DNA of 64,000 nt from Calothrix parasitica NIES-267 (GTDB lineage: Bacteria > Cyanobacteriota > Cyanobacteriia > Cyanobacteriales > Nostocaceae), in assembly GCF_002368095.1 (NCBI RefSeq), contig NZ_AP018227.1, positions 844,001 to 908,000 of the forward strand. Reading direction: 5' to 3'. The first letter of the stretch is position 1. Every line of letters starts with the position of its first letter. Both the position numbers and the translations under genes were made by a program. Under the pieces are notes generated by a model that saw nothing but the letters and a program-made list of their open reading frames with translations, ran no database searches and was not told the DNA's origin. Below, one piece after another: positions 36,680 to 44,991 of the stretch.

Positions 36680-39376
36680 TCAAAGCCAATTACCAATTAC
36701 AATCATCGGGGCCCAATGACCTGGATGGTCGTAGGTTATCTTTATTCTTTCTGAAGAGGGTAAATTTTTGGCGTTAATCATCTCGATTTGGGCTTTTTGT
36801 AATGCTTGAGCAATACTCATTCCTCCTTGACGGTAATTCTTGTAAAATTCTTCTACTAGTATCGATGTTGATGCGTCTTGGACATTCCATAATGATGCTA
36901 CTGCACTTTTAACTCCGACTTGTAATGCTACTCCAGCTAGTCCTAAAGTAGCTCGGTCGTCACCTAATGCGGTTTGACAAGCGGTGAGTGCTAGCAGTTC
37001 GACCCTATCTGACTGGTTGCTGAGGTTTTGTAATGATTCTTCTAGCTGACTGATGGTGAGTTTTTTGTCTTTACCTGCGACTATGAAGGTGTCTTCGGGA
37101 ATGATTCCGAATTGAGCGTGACTTGCTATGTGAATGATGGGATATGTGGTTTGTTGAAGCTGTTGCTGGAAGTTGTTGGGGATAAAATCCTTGTCGATTA
37201 AATCGGTATGATTGGGGAATTGCTGTTTGACTACACCGATTTCGTTTTCAACTGCAAAAAGTTCGGGAAAAACCTTTCCGTCGATTGTGGACTGTTCTGT
37301 TAAACCTAATATCAATGCTTTCTGTTTGCTGCGATTTGGTTGATTTACGGTTAGTCGTAAGCTGGGAGTTGTCGCAATTGCGTAGGTTTCGACCAGATAT
37401 TTCTCTTGTTGATTGTCGTAAAGTGCAGCCATTGGTACGCTACGTAAAAATCCATCTTGGATAAATACTAAGGTTTCGGCTTTTTCGGCTTTGATATCTT
37501 CAGCGAAGGGACGAATTATCCAATCGTACAGTTGTGCTGCGGTTGTTGTATCGTAGTTGGGGTTTTCTAATCCTCTAGCTAAACCCTGACGAAATTCAGC
37601 AATTTTTCTTTCGAGTTTATCGGTGCTGACTATTTTATCGATACCCTGTTGTTGTGAATCTTCAATCCACTTGAATTTTGTTGGTTGATTGGCTGATTGT
37701 AATAATATTCCGGTTTTACCATCTAGAATAATTGAACTTAGAAAAACTGTATTTTCAAAAGCTGCTTGATTCTGTTTATCCTCCAGAAGTTCGTCCACCT
37801 GTTTGGGATTCAACCCGCTAAAAACGCAATCGTTACCAAAATAATTCTGTAATTCTGCTAGTTTCAATGCATCGATGATTTTAACTACTTTGGATAATTC
37901 TTCGTCCCTTCGTTTTTGGGGAATTGCTCCAGTTTTGATTAGTTCCAATCGCGATTGAGCTAAAGTACGGTACAAAGGTCGAACAACATCGCGGAAATCA
38001 AACTGAATATCTCGTTTTGCTGTCAAAATATCCAAGCGAATATCTTCTAAAGTTTCAAATGCTCTTTGATAGGATTCGATAGCTTCTTTCTTTTTATTCT
38101 GCTTATCTAAAATGCGTCCAGCTTGCCATTCCCATAAATACAAACTCTCTTTTGCAGTTAAATTTTTATCTGCTGCTAAGATGGCATTTTGAGTATATTT
38201 TAAAGCTTTTTGATTATCTCCACGGCATTCCCAAAAATGTCCTAAAGCACCATTTGCATAGGATTGCGAGCGACTATCTTTTAAATTCTTACTAGTGAAT
38301 ACAGATTTTTGCAGTAAACTTAATGATTTCTCCGGTAAAACTAACTCAGTTGAACAACTTGTAAAAGGTGAATTTCCTTGGGAATTGCGTTGTAAATATG
38401 CTAAATCAATTCCTCCATAGACTTTTGTATCTGAATCGGGTAAATTTTCCAGCAGCGCTAAAGCATCTTGAACAACTTTTGATTTATCTGTATAAGAACC
38501 CAATTTAATTAAGTTTAATAATCCCCGCATTTCTGGCAAACTCTGGTTTCGTTCGCGAGCAAACTTGATACTATTTTTGAAATTATCGGAAGCTCGTTGA
38601 AAATCGGCTCTAGACTTTTGATTAAATTCTATTTCCTTATCATCAAGACCAATTTTACCAGCCGAAACTGCCTGTAATTCTCGTAACTGAGCGCGATTTA
38701 GATAAGCATTTCCCAAACTGTTTAAAACCAAAAAATTATCTTCTGCATCAAATTGGGCCGCTCTTAAATACGCTATAGCTCGGTCGTAATTTCCAATTAA
38801 CCGATATACCTCACCGAGAACTCCTAAAGCTGCGATTTTACCCGATTTATCACTATATTTATTAGCAATCTGTACCGCACTTTCGGGAATACATTCTATT
38901 GTTTCAATGTTCTGATTTCCAGCATCTCTGGATTTACTTGCTTGCTTTCCACATAAAAGAGCAATAGCCTTTTGAGGTTGTCCCAGATTGCTGTAAACCT
39001 GAGCCAATTCCGTCCGCATTCGTCCTACTTGTGGGACATCTTTCACCGCTTGATAATCGTTAATTGCAGCGGTTAACGATGTAATAGCGGCTTGATTTTC
39101 TCCTAATTTTTGATAAGCACGTCCTAAATTTTCATTGATAACAGCAGTAGCAGCAGGGTTATTTTGATTTTGATTTTTATATCTAATTAATGCTTGTTGC
39201 CAGTGTTTAATTGCATCAAGAAAATTACGATTATTATAGTCCTTAATTCCCCGTTCAATTAATAAGCTAGTTAGAGAATTTTGCGCTGATACAACTTGTC
39301 CGAAAGATATACAAATTAACAGAGTTGTTAAGAATAATAGTTGGAAAAATTTGAGGTATTTTTTGGTTTTCATCAA
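36680..39376 (-). CDS. Exported TPR-CHAT domain protein (caspase-like)
   Basis: Protein of 898 residues with a signal peptide (MMKTKKYLKFFQLLFLTTLL, ending near VSAQ). TPR repeats fill ~35-440 and a C-terminal CHAT domain follows. The catalytic dyad is present: His753 in HIASHAQFG and Cys800 in LTACQTALGD. The typical TLGLAGVALQVGVKSAVASLW and HWAPMIVIGNWL endings are present too. It should be a periplasmic caspase-clan peptidase or a structural relative. It is divergent from the TpsB gene, with a 300-nt shared upstream region. Together with 11663-14269 it shows a repeated link between exported CHAT proteins and TPS genes. Confidence 0.92.
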   Translation of the reverse strand: MMKTKKYLKFFQLLFLTTLLICISFGQVVSAQNSLTSLLIERGIKDYNNRNFLDAIKHWQQALIRYKNQNQNNPAATAVINENLGRAYQKLGENQAAITSLTAAINDYQAVKDVPQVGRMRTELAQVYSNLGQPQKAIALLCGKQASKSRDAGNQNIETIECIPESAVQIANKYSDKSGKIAALGVLGEVYRLIGNYDRAIAYLRAAQFDAEDNFLVLNSLGNAYLNRAQLRELQAVSAGKIGLDDKEIEFNQKSRADFQRASDNFKNSIKFARERNQSLPEMRGLLNLIKLGSYTDKSKVVQDALALLENLPDSDTKVYGGIDLAYLQRNSQGNSPFTSCSTELVLPEKSLSLLQKSVFTSKNLKDSRSQSYANGALGHFWECRGDNQKALKYTQNAILAADKNLTAKESLYLWEWQAGRILDKQNKKKEAIESYQRAFETLEDIRLDILTAKRDIQFDFRDVVRPLYRTLAQSRLELIKTGAIPQKRRDEELSKVVKIIDALKLAELQNYFGNDCVFSGLNPKQVDELLEDKQNQAAFENTVFLSSIILDGKTGILLQSANQPTKFKWIEDSQQQGIDKIVSTDKLERKIAEFRQGLARGLENPNYDTTTAAQLYDWIIRPFAEDIKAEKAETLVFIQDGFLRSVPMAALYDNQQEKYLVETYAIATTPSLRLTVNQPNRSKQKALILGLTEQSTIDGKVFPELFAVENEIGVVKQQFPNHTDLIDKDFIPNNFQQQLQQTTYPIIHIASHAQFGIIPEDTFIVAGKDKKLTISQLEESLQNLSNQSDRVELLALTACQTALGDDRATLGLAGVALQVGVKSAVASLWNVQDASTSILVEEFYKNYRQGGMSIAQALQKAQIEMINAKNLPSSERIKITYDHPGHWAPMIVIGNWL

Positions 39377-39404
39377 AATTGATATTATTTTTTCCCTAAG
39401 TTAA

Positions 39405-39473
39405 TGGTGCGTTACGGCATGATTTAATTGATAATTTAGGGTTTAACATATTTTTAGCCGTAACACACCCTAC
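39405..39473. repeat. GGTGCGTTACGGC...GCCGTAACACACCCTAC element
   Basis: 69-bp element with asymmetric inverted ends: GGTGCGTTACGGC at the left and GCCGTAACACACCCTAC at the right. It sits 29 nt upstream of the CHAT start in the divergent CHAT/TpsB region. Related copies: 46883-46950 and the four GTGACGG-type copies in 61788-62193. Confidence 0.75.
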
Positions 39474-39676
39474 AATTAAATGTAATTGAAAATACATTTT
39501 TGGTGAATTTAGTAGATTATTTAAAAATTAACAGAAATAAGCATTAATATCACTTTTTTACATTAAGTTTGCAGTTTTCTGAAATTATTCAAAAAATAAT
39601 TATGGTATTTTAATTAAGCAATAATATGTAATCCTCTATTATTTTCGTATTTTTAAGTACATATCATATATCAACA

Positions 39677-41395
39677 ATGGATTCTTACTTGCGTCAAAAG
39701 TTATTTTTGATATGCTTTTGCTGGATTGCTATGACTCCACTAGCTGTATCTGCACAATCCACACCCCCACCCGGAGTGACTATTCCTCCGAATACACCTG
39801 GAAAAGTAGAAGAAACTATTCCCCAAGCACCAACAACTTTACCAGCTACACCACCGACAGAAATAGACTCTATACTCCCACCACCAACCCAAGAGAATGT
39901 CACCGACACAACTTTTCCTAGCGGTCGGACTTTCTTTATCAAAGAAATTCAGATAAAAGGAAACTCTGTTTTAGATTCGGAAATCAACCAGTTAAAACAA
40001 CCTTTAGAAAATCAAAAAATCTCATTCGAGCAACTATTACAATTACGCTCGCAAATCACCCAACTCTACGCTAGTAAGGGTTACATCAGCAGCGGTGCTT
40101 TTATTCCCAACAATCAAAATGTCGCTGACGAAATAGTACAAATCCAGGTAGTAGAAGGTGAACTCGAAGGAATTAACATTACCGGATTGCGAAGATTAAA
40201 AAAAAGCTATGTACGTTCCCGAATCCAAAGACTCGCTGGGAAACCCTTAAACCAAAATCGTCTAGAACAAGCATTACAACTATTACAAATCGACCCCGTT
40301 ATCCAACGAGTCAACGCTGAACTAACAGCAGGAAGCGTTCCGGGAAACAATATATTACAAGTCAAAATAACCGAAGCTCCTGCATTCCACGCTGGAGTTA
40401 CATTTGCAAATAATCAATCTCCCAGCGTTGGTTCCGAACAAGCAAGTGTCTTCGTAGCTCACGACAATTTACTCGGATTAGCAGATGAATTCAGCGCTGA
40501 ATACGGACTCACCCAAGGATTAGACGTTTACAGTCTCAACTATTCAATTCCCTTCAATTCCCTCGACGGAACAGTTGGAGTTCGATTCAGCAACAGCGAT
40601 AGTCGGATTATCGAAGACGAATTCAACGACTTAGATATTCGTAGCGAAACCGAAACCCTTTCCTTCAACCTGCGACAACCCTTAGTCTATACCCCAGACA
40701 ACGAAATTACTCTGGGTTTAGCCCTTGATTTACGACGTTCTCAAACATTCATACTCGATGACATTCCCTTTTCCTTCACCGAAGGACCCGAAGAAGGAGA
40801 ATCAAAACTCAGCGTCATTCGCTTTTCCCAAGATTGGTTGAGACGTAATACTAATAGTGTTTTAGCAGCGCGATCGCAATTTAGTGTCGGTATCGATGCT
40901 TTCGATTCCACCGTCAACGATTCCGGTACAGATGCGCGTTTTTTCGCTTGGGTCGGACAATTCCAATGGGTACAGAGATTATCCCCACGAATTTTGATGC
41001 TAGCCAAAATCAACACCCAACTTACAGGTGATTCCTTACTATCAGCAGAAAAAATCAGCATCGGAGGAGTAGATACAGTCCGTGGATATCGTCAAAACAA
41101 AGTCGTTACCGACAGCGGAATAGTAGGAGGAATAGAAGCGAGAATTCCCTTATCATCCCAAGTAGAAACCCTACAGTTAATACCATTCTTCGATATTGGA
41201 ACCGGTTGGAATAATAGAAGTGATAACCCCGACCCACAGACACTTGCTAGTTTAGGATTGGGATTACAATGGCAACCCTTGAAAGGATTAGGATTGCGAG
41301 CAGATTACGGAATTCCATTAATTGGAAGAGGAGAAAATGGTAATTCCTTATCCGAAAACGGGTTTAACTTTTCAGTGAGATATCAACCGTTTTAG
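39677..41395 (+). CDS. Two-partner secretion outer-membrane translocator (TpsB, ShlB/FhaC/HecB family)
   Basis: Protein of 572 residues. A signal peptide (ending VSAQ-S near residue 27), a proline/threonine-rich linker (~28-85), two POTRA domains (FFIKEIQIKGNSVLDSEINQ onward to ~235), and a 16-strand Omp85-type barrel. The barrel includes the signature GVDTVRGYRQN with VRGY at residues 468-471 (lid-loop motif) and a C-terminal aromatic residue (VRYQPF). It secretes TpsA exoproteins across the outer membrane. The adjacent tpsA at 41658-43791 is broken, so its likely clients here are 9001-11484 and 62223-64000. Confidence 0.93.
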   Translation: MDSYLRQKLFLICFCWIAMTPLAVSAQSTPPPGVTIPPNTPGKVEETIPQAPTTLPATPPTEIDSILPPPTQENVTDTTFPSGRTFFIKEIQIKGNSVLDSEINQLKQPLENQKISFEQLLQLRSQITQLYASKGYISSGAFIPNNQNVADEIVQIQVVEGELEGINITGLRRLKKSYVRSRIQRLAGKPLNQNRLEQALQLLQIDPVIQRVNAELTAGSVPGNNILQVKITEAPAFHAGVTFANNQSPSVGSEQASVFVAHDNLLGLADEFSAEYGLTQGLDVYSLNYSIPFNSLDGTVGVRFSNSDSRIIEDEFNDLDIRSETETLSFNLRQPLVYTPDNEITLGLALDLRRSQTFILDDIPFSFTEGPEEGESKLSVIRFSQDWLRRNTNSVLAARSQFSVGIDAFDSTVNDSGTDARFFAWVGQFQWVQRLSPRILMLAKINTQLTGDSLLSAEKISIGGVDTVRGYRQNKVVTDSGIVGGIEARIPLSSQVETLQLIPFFDIGTGWNNRSDNPDPQTLASLGLGLQWQPLKGLGLRADYGIPLIGRGENGNSLSENGFNFSVRYQPF

Positions 41396-41398
41396 TTC

Positions 41399-41652
41399 GT
41401 AGTTGCGCTTTAGCGCCAAATATTTAAACAATAAATTATTAGTTTGTAGTTTGTAGGTTGGGTTAGACGCTTTTATAATTTAGGGTTTTATTTCCTAATT
41501 CATATAGCGTCGTAACCCAACATCTTTTGATATTCATAACGGTGGTGTTGGGTTAGTAAACCAACCTACGATTTCTGAATTTTTGTAGCACCATGTTTTT
41601 ATTTTAAATGGTGCGTTGGTTGTCACAATATTTGGCGCTGAAGCGCAACTAC
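41399..41652. repeat. Nested inverted repeat between tpsB and the tpsA pseudogene
   Basis: Outer arms are 26-nt copies of the GTAGTTGCGC palindrome in opposite orientation (41399-41424 and 41627-41652, one mismatch). Inside is a second inverted pair, TGTAGGTTGGGTTA and TAAACCAACCTACG. The 250-bp block fills the space between convergent genes and could terminate both. Confidence 0.7.
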
Positions 41653-41657
41653 TAACC

Positions 41658-43791
41658 TTAATTACATTTCCGACTTAATAACAATTCCCCATTCTTCATC
41701 CGATACAATCCTTGAGGTTCAACAATCGCATCTCCTTTTTTCCAAACTTGATTTTTACTGTCAATATTTCTCACTTCACCAGTTATATATTCCGAAACCA
41801 AAACGTTACCGGGACGATTGGGGACTAAACCACCAGAACCTGTATTTCTAAATGAATTTTCTTGCTTTTTATTACTTCTTGCTATACAACTGTTAGCAAT
41901 TATTGCGTCGGTGTCGATGTTTGGAGAAAGTTCGGTAAAACTATTTTGAATTGAACTTGTATCGTCTGCGTTGATATTTGTTTCACCGGAAATACCTGTT
42001 TCTGAACTTGCGGTTATATCGCTTTTATTGGTTAAACTTTGCTGAGTTTCAATTCCGAAAATACCGTTACTATTAATATTTACTTTTCCACCGTTACCGC
42101 TGAAAGCGTTTGCGGTGATATCGCTGTCTTCGTTTTGTGGTGCGACGATAAATTTAGAATTTATATTGATATTTCCACCATTTCCCCCAAATTGTTGGTT
42201 TCCTGCGGTTGTGGTGATTCTACTCCCGTTCCGGAATAGTAATAAATCGCTTATTTGTAATTCAATATTTCCACCTTGGGTACTTGCTGTTTGAGCAGTG
42301 ATGAAACCATTGTCTAAACGTAAAGTACCTGCCTGTAAATTAATATCTCCTGCGTTTCCGATACCTTCACTACCAACCGATACTGCTGCACCATCTTCTA
42401 TCACAACTAAACGGGGGTCGATATTTATAGAACCTCCTTTTCCGCTAGAGATTGGAGAAGTATTAGCAAATAGACCCGTTGGTAATTCGCTTCCAGAAAG
42501 AGTAATTTTATCTTTGATATTAAGAGTAATCGTACCAGCGTCACCGCTACTATTCGTATTAGTAGTAACTCGTCCCCCGTTTGCAGTTTCAAAAGTATTT
42601 GCATTAAATGTAATATTTCCAGCATTACCTTTTCCGCTGGTACTGCTATTAATTACTCCACTATTAGTAATGGAAAGCGAATCTGATGTAATTTCTATAT
42701 TTCCTGCTTGACCAACACCACTAACTAAATTACTTAATAAACTACTTACTTCACCATCAATTTTGACTTTATCACGAGCATTTATTGTGATATTACCGGC
42801 ATTTGTAATGTTTTCTTCGCTATTTTGACCAATTAAAAAAGCAGCCATAAAACCGCCGTTAGTTAAAAATAGTGAGCCAGTTTTTACGTCAATATTTCCA
42901 GCGTTACCATTATTTGAAAAAGTATTGATTGCACTTGGAACTATTTGGTTTTTTGAAAAATCATCTAAAGTAATTGTGTCCCGTACATCTAGAAAAATAT
43001 TACCTGCATTTCCTTGTCCAGTACCAGCAGCTTGAATGAAACTGCCATTTATTAATAACAGTTTATCTGCATTTATACGTATATCAGCACCATCCCCAAT
43101 TGCATTATTTGCAGATGAACTTTGAGCATTTCCTAACTCACTAAAAGTAACAGTATCGCGAGCATTTATAGTGATATTGCCAGCATTACCCTTTCCATCT
43201 GTGCTAGCTGATATACTCGCTAAATCGTTAACTAAAAGTGAACCAGTATTGATTTGAATATCTCCACCTTTACCCGTACCTGATAATAAATTGCTTTGAA
43301 TACTGCTTATTAAAGGAATACCATCTATACCAAGTACATTAACATTTATTTCTGTTGAATTTGGAATTAATAAAAAGCCATCTAAATTCACATTATCGCG
43401 AGCTTCTATAACAATATTCCCTGCATTTCCCTTGCCAAACATGTTGCTATTTAACTGACCACCATTAGTTAAAGATAAAGTTCCGGTTGAAATTCTAATA
43501 TCTCCACCTTTACCAACTGCTGTTAATATTAAATTCGCTGAAGCTGTGAAATAAATTACTATTCCGTCTCGCTCCACCATCAATTTTGTCTGCATTTATT
43601 CCGTTAACATCAACGTTGGAATTTAACCGAGAATTTTCTCCACCTAAAGTATTGTCGGGGATGATATTATTTTGTTGCGCTAAGGCTTGATTTCCGAAGA
43701 CAGCGCAACTACAAACAATTGAAAAACCTAGCTTGAAAGACTCGTATAAACTAGCTTTTATTGATATACCTATACTTTTACACTTATAAAT
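41658..43791 (-). pseudogene. tpsA pseudogene with deleted TPS secretion domain
   Basis: A clean frame runs from 43595 to 41658 (645 codons) with GNAGNI-type beta-helix repeats and the cyanobacterial TpsA C-terminus (NTGSGGLVPNRP; SCIARS and RKCN cysteines). Its first ~25 codons are not a real N-terminus. In another frame, 43791-43513, the DNA encodes a signal-peptide-like stretch (FGNQALAQQ) and the beginning of a TPS domain (IIPDNTLGGENSRLN and NLFHSFSEFNI), and then hits a stop. A deletion plus frameshift has fused LFHSFSEFNI directly to the first GKGGDI repeat, removing NPNGI and the rest of the domain. No ATG, GTG or TTG remains in the upstream frame. The product could not be secreted by TpsB. 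Confidence 0.85.
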
Positions 43792-44166
43792 TTAAGATTT
43801 TACGATACATACTATAAAATTATGTGAATATAGCAATACAGTTTTGTGCAATCTTTAGGTAAATAGAGTATTTTTTTGTAATTAGATTGGCGTTGCTGAA
43901 TACAGATATGAATTGATTTGAACCATTGACACCAGCCCCCTAAATCCCCCAAAATTGGGGGACTTAAAAATACATTTTTCCCCCAGAATTGGGGGTTGGG
44001 GGGCAAATCATAGTTTTAATCAGCAACACCATTAGATTTATCTAAGATTGCATTTTTATGCATAGATTAGGGATGCATCTCAATTTAAAATTAAACAAAT
44101 TAAGCGGAATAATTCTGCTAATAAACTAAAGTCGAAAATTTTCTTCAGATAAATAAAAGTAAAAAT
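43792..44166. other. Intergenic region with MITE insertion
   Basis: 375 nt between the tpsA pseudogene and the response regulator. The MITE at 43889-44030 occupies 142 nt. The rest is AT-rich and should hold the response-regulator promoter. A 64-codon minus frame at 43812-44006 lies inside the MITE and is not a gene. Confidence 0.6.
43881..44038. mobile_element. MITE with 8-bp target-site duplication
   Basis: The 142-bp element at 43889-44030 has terminal inverted repeats GGCGTTGCTGA / TCAGCAACACC and two internal hairpins CCCCCAAAATTGGGGG (43946-43961) and CCCCCAGAATTGGGGG (43980-43995). It is flanked on both sides by the identical octamer ATTAGATT (43881-43888 and 44031-44038). The exact duplication is direct evidence of transposition. 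It has no coding capacity, so a transposase elsewhere must have moved it. Confidence 0.88.
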
Positions 44167-44880
44167 ATGGTAGCTATAGATTCCCAAACAGAACAAGAGC
44201 TAGATAAGGATTTACAAGTGGAGAAGAAACTGAGCATTCTTGTTGTAGACGACCATCCGATGATGTTAACTGGTACTTTTGATGTATTGAATCGCGACTA
44301 TTCCCATGCTTCTATTGTTAAAGCTCAAACTGCACGGGAAACACTCGCTTTAATTGAATCCCATGATTTTGATTTGATTGTGATGGATTTATCGATTCCC
44401 GACCGGAAAGGAGAAAGAGCAGAAGTTGATTTAGGAATTCAACTTTTACAAAATTTACTCAAAGAATATCCCCATCAAAATTTCATCGTTCAAAGCAGTT
44501 ATGTGAAAGCGTTAATTCGGATTAAACATGATATTGATAATCATCAAGGTGGATTTGCGATTGCTGACAAGGGATTACCCGAAAATGAAATGCTCACACG
44601 AGTTCAATTAGCAATTATCGGAGCAACTCATACACAAGATATCAAAGCGGGAATCGAACTCAAACCCGAATGGATGGAAGTTTTACGAATGGCTTTTGAA
44701 GATGGTTTAACTGATAAAGAAATCTCCAACAGAATGTATAAATCCGAGCGTTCTATCCGCACTTATTGGACAAAAATCCAAGACGTTTTAGGAGTGTATC
44801 CCGAAGATTGTAAGCAAAGTGGTAAAAATCTGCGAATCCAAACCGAAATTTGTGCCCGAGAAGAAGGGTTGATTGATTGA
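44167..44880 (+). CDS. NarL/LuxR-type response regulator
   Basis: Protein of 237 residues. The receiver domain has the acidic pair (VVDDHP) and phospho-acceptor Asp74 (LIVMDLSIPD). The C-terminal ~65 residues form a helix-turn-helix resembling LuxR-type (MAFEDGLTDKEISNRMYKS and ERSIRTYWTKIQDVLGV). It should bind DNA when phosphorylated by the CHASE2 kinase encoded 111 nt downstream on the same strand. The receiver contains an insertion after the phospho-site (KGERAEVDLG). Confidence 0.9.
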   Translation: MVAIDSQTEQELDKDLQVEKKLSILVVDDHPMMLTGTFDVLNRDYSHASIVKAQTARETLALIESHDFDLIVMDLSIPDRKGERAEVDLGIQLLQNLLKEYPHQNFIVQSSYVKALIRIKHDIDNHQGGFAIADKGLPENEMLTRVQLAIIGATHTQDIKAGIELKPEWMEVLRMAFEDGLTDKEISNRMYKSERSIRTYWTKIQDVLGVYPEDCKQSGKNLRIQTEICAREEGLID

Positions 44881-44991
44881 AAATGGGTAATTGGGAATTG
44901 GGGATTGGTAATTGGTAATTGGTAATCCCATTAATTAATTATTATTTCTCCCCCATCTTCCCCCTCTATTCCTTACTCCCTCCATAAGACT

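Noticed and set aside
36680-39376. CRISPR-associated TPR-CHAT (type III-E-like) protease
   Set aside because: Both CHAT proteins have Sec signal peptides and there are no cas genes here.
41658-43595. A normal 645-residue protein starting at ATG 43595
   Set aside because: The first ~25 codons are out-of-frame TPS-domain DNA and there is no signal peptide; the gene is better described as a pseudogene extending to 43791.
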